From Clonostachys chloroleuca (lineage: Eukaryota; Ascomycota; Sordariomycetes; Hypocreales; Bionectriaceae), in the NCBI GenBank assembly GCA_037952775.1, contig JBANAY010000003.1, positions 10,974,001 to 11,038,000 on the forward strand: 64,000 nt of DNA, in the 5' to 3' direction. The notes beneath the pieces are model-generated. The model did no database searches. It saw only the letters and a list, made by a program, of their open reading frames with translations, and had not been told where the DNA came from. The translations under genes and the position numbers were made by a program. How positions within the stretch are numbered: the stretch's first letter is position 1; each line of letters starts with the position of its first letter. Below are positions 58,207 to 64,000 of the stretch, piece by piece.

Positions 58207-59827
58207 ATGCGTCGCCTCGAGATCGTTTTGCTGGCTAGCTTGCAGCTATGCGCAGCTCGGTCGCGTGGGTTCAACGTCCACGAGGACCTCTTGACTTTCC
58301 CACAGGTATGACCTCTGCCCCAACGCCTTTTCTTGCCAATCCGACCATATTTAAAGCTGATATCTATGTGTGCAGTACGAAGTTGTGTATTCCGACGATA
58401 AATGGATATCGGAGAAGGAGGCGCAAGCCCTCCTGAATGATAATCCCGCTTCACAGCCGACCATCTCTACCGATCTCGCCAAATCGACCCCTCACCAAGG
58501 TCAAGGCGCTGATGAGCAGGATGTTACGGAACGATCATACCAGATAATGAAGATCCCGCCGCACCAGTACTTATGCTCGATCCCCGTCTTACAACCTACG
58601 ATCCCGGAAAACCAGACAGCACATGAATTGGAAAAAGCAAGGGCCGAGGAAGCGCAGGAACTGAGCCGGGCGACGGTTAACGGCTGGGAGCTCTTGAGTG
58701 ACCTGGGGGATTCCTGCCTCTACTTCATGTCGGGGTGGTGGAGCTACAAGTTCTGTCAGAACACGGAAATCGTGCAGTTTCATGCTGCCGCCGCCACAGG
58801 CCCCAACCAGCCGCCGCAGAGAGATCCACAGACTGCTGAATTCATCCTTGGAGCTACTCCTGCGATCCCATCGACATCATTACAGAAGAGCCGGAAGAGC
58901 GCCGACGCGAACCCGCTACCTGCCGAGGTGCAGGTGAAGGGCGATCAGCGATATCTGGTGCAGAAGCTAGAGGGGGGCACGATTTGCGACCTGACGGGTA
59001 GAGCACGAACAATTGAGGTCCAATATCATTGTGTCCCCGGACTCAAGCAAGCTAGGATTTCATGGATTAAGGAAGTCACAATTTGTGCCTATCTGATGGT
59101 AGTTAACACCCCGCAGCTCTGCCAGGATGTGGCGTTCCTGCCACCACAGGAGGCAAAAGCTCATCCTATCAACTGCCAACTTGTTTTACCGGAGGGTGCC
59201 AACCCGCCACTCCTCGAGGGGGCAAAGCAAAATTCGCAGAATACTGTCCCCGACATTGACGAAGAACGGACGCCAGCCAACCAACAACCTTTGCAACCTG
59301 GTGCATCGAACAAGCAAGGTGTGGTTATTGGTGGTGTAGTTGTTGGTGCACGCAACCTTCTCTCTGGAGCCGACGAGGCTGGTCAGCCGCCCATGAAGCT
59401 GAACACGCCTAAGAACTACTTCAAAGGAGATGAGTTAGACACCGAAGCCCTGATTGACCTGATTGCCCAAGCTGCTAGTAAGGCTAACGGCGGTAAAGTT
59501 GAGATGAGGACTCGGGAGGACCTGGAGAGGATGGAGGTGGATCTCAAGGATGTTGAAGAGATGCGGGCTGAGATGGAGAGGATCGCTGGAGATTTGGGTT
59601 GGAGGCTGGAGATTGTGGAGCTCCCAAACGAAAATATCCGAGAGTTACGGGGCTACGTGGACAGTGTTGAAGAAGCTGAAGATGAGTCCGACGACGAGGA
59701 CGAGAAGCCCACGACCCAGAAGTCTGATCAGTCTCTCAAGTCCAAGGGAAACACCCCCAATAGAGCGGAAAAGCCTCGCAAGAAGGAGGAGGGCAGCAAG
59801 GAGAAGTTCTTCAAGGACGAGCTGTAG
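58207..59827 (+). CDS. YOS9: ER quality-control lectin Yos9/OS-9 with KDEL tail
   Basis: Two exons, 58207-58305 and 58376-59827, joined in phase 0 across a 70-nt intron (GTATGA donor), giving 516 residues. The start MRRLEIVLLASLQLCA is a signal peptide. FNVHEDLLTFPQ joins YEVVYSDD across the splice, a Yos9 hallmark. The MRH (mannose-6-phosphate receptor homology) lectin domain spans roughly residues 90-265, with Cys100, Cys147 and Cys160, the GWWSYKFCQN segment, and later CDLTGRARTIEVQYHC and ICAYLMVV. It recognises trimmed N-glycans on misfolded proteins and delivers them to the Hrd1 complex for degradation. The C-terminal third is acidic and helical, and the last residues FFKDEL are an ER-retrieval signal. 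Length is usual for fungal orthologues. Exon 1 is short and was found by requiring the signal peptide. Confidence 0.94.
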
Positions 59828-60128
59828 AGTGTAGTGAGGGGACTCTTTTCATTATTGGTTTCTTGGCATTCATGAACGGCGTTTGAGGTGGACAGGCAGC
59901 CACATATAGGTTTATCATTGCTTACTTTATGGTCATTGCTTTGCAAACTCTTACTCGTTCAGCTGTTGATGGTGATGTATTTGCCCCTCTGTTTATTTAG
60001 GATTCTCTCAGTGCTCGTGTTTCCCTAGCCCATGGTGAGAGGACTTGGCTAGAAGGGTGCTTTGCTTCCCAGTCCATGCAGAGTCGCGTTACTCGGTCGT
60101 GTTGCTCTCAGCCCAATGCCGGTTATCT

Positions 60129-60506
60129 CTACCGACAACATCTCGTCCGGGACCTCTGACGATGATATCTATCCAGCTTTGACACTTTGCACCTCCACAA
60201 CTTAGAGTTACTGAGAGAGATATCGTAAAACATGCCGTCCTCTTCGTCTTGATCGGCCGCGCTGATCTGGTGGTGGTGCCTCCTTTTGTGCAGTATCCTC
60301 TCCATGGCGAGCAGCAACTCGGGCATGTCCGAGGTAGACTCGATCTTTCCCGCCCAACGAAAGCTACAACCTGTCGGAATCATGAACATATTTTTTTTGC
60401 CGTACAAAACAACGAACTTGCAAAATTGCTCTAATTCTGGTCTCGGCGCGCGGATTACGGGGCATAGCGTTGCCGAAGAGAGTTGGCGGCTCGGCTCCGT
60501 AAGCAC
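60129..60506 (-). CDS. Doubtful ORF, possible gene fragment
   Basis: A 125-codon minus-strand frame with protein-like composition (segments FVVLYGKKNMFMIPTGCSF and SDMPELLLAMERILHKRR) but no ATG at its 5' end. An overlapping frame with an ATG at 60579 covers its N-terminal side and ends at 60364 just after an A8 run at about 60391-60398. The two frames could be one gene with a frame break or a missed intron. No recognised domain. Confidence 0.25.
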   Translation of the reverse strand: MLTEPSRQLSSATLCPVIRAPRPELEQFCKFVVLYGKKNMFMIPTGCSFRWAGKIESTSDMPELLLAMERILHKRRHHHQISAADQDEEDGMFYDISLSNSKLWRCKVSKLDRYHRQRSRTRCCR

Positions 60507-62116
60507 CGCTTCCCTCAGCAGTACCGTCTATCTCCAATATGGAGTGCTTTCGGGCTTTAACGCTAAGGATGTGTTTCATTTCGACTTGCGCTTTTCACTG
60601 TCCGAATTTATAAGAACGACCACAGCCTGTGCCAAGTGTTGATAATACTAGGGGAAACAGAACGAAGATACTCAAAACAGACACAGTTCTGGGCATCGAG
60701 CGCTAGCAAGGTGTTGAGAACCACATCGTATGAAGATAGACTCTCCTAGAAGGGACATCACTGAATAATCGAGCTGATTGTTCTTGAAGATAGGACTGAT
60801 GACGACGGGCTTCACCATAAGTATTTGCACCGCCCAGTATCCCCGGATGGGATGATGATGTTCGAAGAGGCCAAGACTTAAGTTCTAAAAGTTGGTTGGA
60901 TGGGTAATACGCTGCTTGGCGAATGTTCCAATACTAACCGTCGAAACCTTTCTTATTGAAAATTTGTAAATATGTGAAAGACGCGTAATAACACTGAGTG
61001 ATGGGAGAATTGGACAAGATACAAGAGGAAGCCTGACTTCGTATGCACAAGCGACCATGGAGAGTTATCGCTTGCGCACACTTGCCGTCGGTAATGAGCA
61101 ATAAAATGACCAGCTGCACATGTACTTACTTCTCTGCTGGCAAGTTTATCGGCAGAGGTACGTGGGAGCGTAATGCTATCTTGGTGTGAATTCGGAGATT
61201 TCCCGGTTCAACATTCCAAGGTTAAGCCGGGAAGAGCTGGAACAATAGCCCTGGTAAAATTTGTATTATTGTAAGACAGTCTATGAAAACATGTTCATCG
61301 CAGCGCGAGTCTTGGGCTCATCTTCTATTGCTTAACGGCACTCTCTACGGGACGCGTATAGCTCTGCGTTCTTTCGGAAGGCTCTCCCTCATCCCAGAAT
61401 TATTAATCTATGAATGAGGTTTTGATAAGGTGAGTGGAGGGGCAGAAAGGTTAGCATTTTGTGATACCTTTGTGTGATGCCACGAGGCCTGACTGCTGGG
61501 TTTTGTGCAATATGAAGTTGTTTGAAGCAGGAGGACATTACACAAACACAACGCTAGCAGGGAGGAGACCACTGCCCTCAAACACAATGTATTATCATTC
61601 GGCCAAACGAAAGCATTGGTTCACAGATGATGTCTGTAAGAGCTTGCAAACAGGGGTTCACGCGAGAGCCAGTCCTCATGGGCTATTTGCGGCGATTGGA
61701 AGGCTGTCCTGTGCAGGTCGTACCGACCAAACAGCAGATTGGCCGAGTTAAACCTTGAAGCCGATCCGCCGGCATGTTGGGGTAACACAGCCGTGGCACT
61801 TCCACCGGCAAGATCGAGATGAGGCTGGTGGCCGATCAGACAGCTTCATCATTGAAGGTGTCAGGGCCCCGTCTCAGTTGGAAGCAGGGCGAACGAGGTC
61901 TGCAGGGATACAAATGTGCGACCCGCGTGTGAAATCGAGATGAGACTCGAAATCTGCGTCATAGTAGTCTCCTCCACGGTCGAGATTCGGCCAAGACGCG
62001 CCGCTGAAGGATGCAAGCACTTAAAGAAAGTAGGCAATTTCGATTAACGAGGGTGGTGACCATGAGATTGTCACTTCTCAACTAGCAGCACACTTGACAA
62101 GGGTTTTAATTAGCGC

Positions 62117-62148
62117 GACGCGAACGTTTTTTCAACGCGTTTCGCGTC
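62117..62148 (+). promoter_or_regulatory. Inverted repeat with MCB-like ACGCGT core
   Basis: The arms GACGCGAA (62117-62124) and TTCGCGTC (62141-62148) are perfect reverse complements separated by 16 nt that include ACGCGT (62135-62140). Such motifs resemble MBF/E2F-type cell-cycle sites; the repeat could also form a hairpin. No gene is nearby on either side. Confidence 0.4.
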
Positions 62149-64000
62149 AATGACTTTATCTCTCTTCTCTTTTCTTTTTCTTCCTTTATCGAAGGGATAT
62201 ACTACTGCAAGTGGGAACACGTAATTGAGGGGGGTAGCGGTCAAGGGTTAACAGAGGAGGGCGCTCGGTCCGATGTTCTCTGTCTATAGTGGCTGTTCAG
62301 TACCGTGTAGAGGATTTTGAGACAAAGACAAAAAGAAAAGTGTCTTTTGGAACAGAGCTGGGAAAAAGGCCGAACGGTGAAGACGGGAGGCTGCCGTTGG
62401 CGGAACATGGACGAAGCCAATGCATCGGCTGTAAGTCGTTCGTGAACAGACTTCAACTCTGGGCGGCGGGCGGCTTTGCGCTGCTATTGGCGGGGTGCGG
62501 TACGCGACGGACCGTTTGGCTGTTCCGGATCTAGAGCAACGCTGCGACAGGGACAAGCACAAGAGTCTGCCTGACTATTGATGGCGATAGTCTGTGGACA
62601 GGAACAAATCCAGGGAGCCAGTTGGTTGATCTCTCCCCACCAACGGACGCAGTGTGCAATCAATGCAGGGGTGCACAGCCAACCCCCACCAGGCAAAAAG
62701 CAAACAATCTTTTGGCTTGCTCCTTCGTTCGCAGGCGGGAAAAGGGGAAAGAGGGTGGGTTGAAATGATGCATATGCAGGCAGCTCTTCGCAATCACAGG
62801 CAGATGCCGCAGGTTGGATGTTGGTTGGCCGCCGGCGCCATGATATGAGGAATTGGGTTATATGTCGCCGCTGGCAACACCAATCTCACCCTCGCCTGCC
62901 GTGGCGAATCAGCAAGCCCATCACAACGGCGTAACCGCTGGGAACTGTTCCATGTGTGTCTCTTGCTCAGTCCTGTGACAGACGGGCGGGAGTACATCCG
63001 GCTGCTAGGATTTCCTTGCAGTCCACTGGGTCGGAAGCCCAGGCCATTGGTCACTCGGATCAGGGGCAGATCCCCGTGGCCCACCCATTGTGATGTAGCC
63101 TTCCCCACGGCCTAGAGCGAGGTACAGTTTGGCCGGTCGTTTCAGGTCCCAGCTGTTCTCTAGCTCTAGGTAAGGTGCCAAATAAGGTATCAACCGTGGC
63201 GAGACGTCAAAGCCAGAGAAAAAGAAACGAAAGCGAACCCCACCGCACGAGGCGTTCTGTGGTCTGTCGAGACTGAGCGAATGGAGATCGTTGCGAAACA
63301 AAATGGGCGAGCAAGCCGGCGGGAGGCCATGCCTCGGAGGAATGCTGGCCGTTCCTGACTACTGGTGTTCGTTGATCGCCCAACCGTGGGTCAAGCTGCC
63401 TGAGAGCTGTGGACTGAGGACATGAACCAAGCTGCATGATCTCACGAACAATCACGGCGGCCCCACAGCCAATTTTTTGGGCTGTCCGTGCGCTACCGCA
63501 GCAGAGGCAGAGGGAGGAGCTTACTGCCTTCCTTGTACCGTGCTTACCTCTTTGGCACTAAACCCCTGCCGCAGCCCGCCAGCTTCAGCACAGCTCAGGG
63601 CACAAGTGAACCACGGTCCGACCAAGAAGGAACCCATCCAGCGAGGACCTGTCTTTCTCACCAAACCCATGTGTCCCCGAACATAACATGCATGGATCTC
63701 CTCTACCTACGAGGTCTGTGTCCCTTCGTCGCCTGACCTACTAGTTCACCTCTGCCGTCCTGCCAACCGACGTACGCAATCCCTACGACTCCTGGAATTC
63801 GATCAGCTCCTGCTCTCCTATCAATTCAATCCAACCTGCATCACCCCCAGCCCGGAAGTATTTGCTTGCTTGCCGGCCTCAATCATTGCATCAGCTCTGG
63901 ACAGCCCCTTCGCCCAGGCAATTCAACGACTGGCTACTTTGTCGAGATGCTGTGCATGCTCGGCACTCCCTCCCTCAGCCCAGTCGTTTGATCGGCTTGT

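Larger units (their letters stand above)
59828..64000. other. Terminal region without firm genes
   Basis: 4.2 kb. A weak minus-strand candidate lies at 60129-60506 and an inverted repeat with an ACGCGT core at 62117-62148. Other ORFs are short and look random on both strands. Confidence 0.5.

Noticed and set aside
1..64000. Transposons, CRISPR arrays, rRNA genes
   Set aside because: No transposase or reverse-transcriptase frames, terminal repeats, regularly spaced repeats or 5S-like sequence were seen. A computed repeat search would be needed to exclude short decayed elements.

Overview
The window is nuclear DNA from a filamentous ascomycete, most likely a Sordariomycete. The basis is short GT-AG introns (about 50-100 nt) with CTRAY-type branch points, TATA boxes about 110-260 bp upstream of start codons, and a typical Pezizomycotina gene set: alpha-ketoglutarate xanthine dioxygenase XanA, clock-controlled trehalose synthase CCG-9, a CE16-type esterase, a Zn2Cys6 factor, a KDEL-tailed Yos9 and a GPI-anchored four-cysteine surface protein. 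There are no rRNA, tRNA, CRISPR or recognisable transposon genes. Gene density is low: about 15 well supported genes in 64 kb. No species call is possible from sequence inspection alone.

Left part (1-7.5 kb): the 3' part of a long coiled-coil protein; a homocitrate synthase split into 15 exons, including an apparent 2-nt exon and an 8-nt exon; and, in the same orientation, a seven-helix PaxB/Pyr4-family terpene cyclase-like protein. A gene-poor block follows (7.5-25.8 kb). The only gene I could rebuild there is an 83-residue Cys/His-rich protein at 14.5-14.95 kb, in four small exons, one of 17 nt.

Middle part (25.8-45.6 kb): a secreted SGNH/CE16-like esterase, a Zn2Cys6 regulator with a polyglutamine tract, and a large conserved secreted protein of unknown function. 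Then comes a compact housekeeping block: ccg-9 trehalose synthase, convergent mitochondrial Mn-superoxide dismutase (sod2), divergent GINS subunit PSF3, xanA, and a convergent polytopic membrane protein. Two conserved genes (homocitrate synthase and ccg-9) each carry an apparent one-base deletion in a run of four C; adding one C restores the conserved frame in both.

Right part (45.6-64 kb): an accessory stretch with a three-exon, 102-residue, eight-cysteine secreted protein (effector-like), flanked by two diverged copies of a short sequence coding for a related-looking cysteine-rich C terminus. Further on are a two-zinc-finger C2H2-like factor, a GPI-anchored surface protein and the ER-quality-control lectin YOS9. 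The last 4 kb hold no gene I can support.

The genes look like independent transcription units rather than one pathway. The exceptions are the sod2/PSF3 shared promoter and, speculatively, the homocitrate synthase-like gene beside the lone terpene cyclase-like gene, which could be the edge or relic of a metabolite locus.
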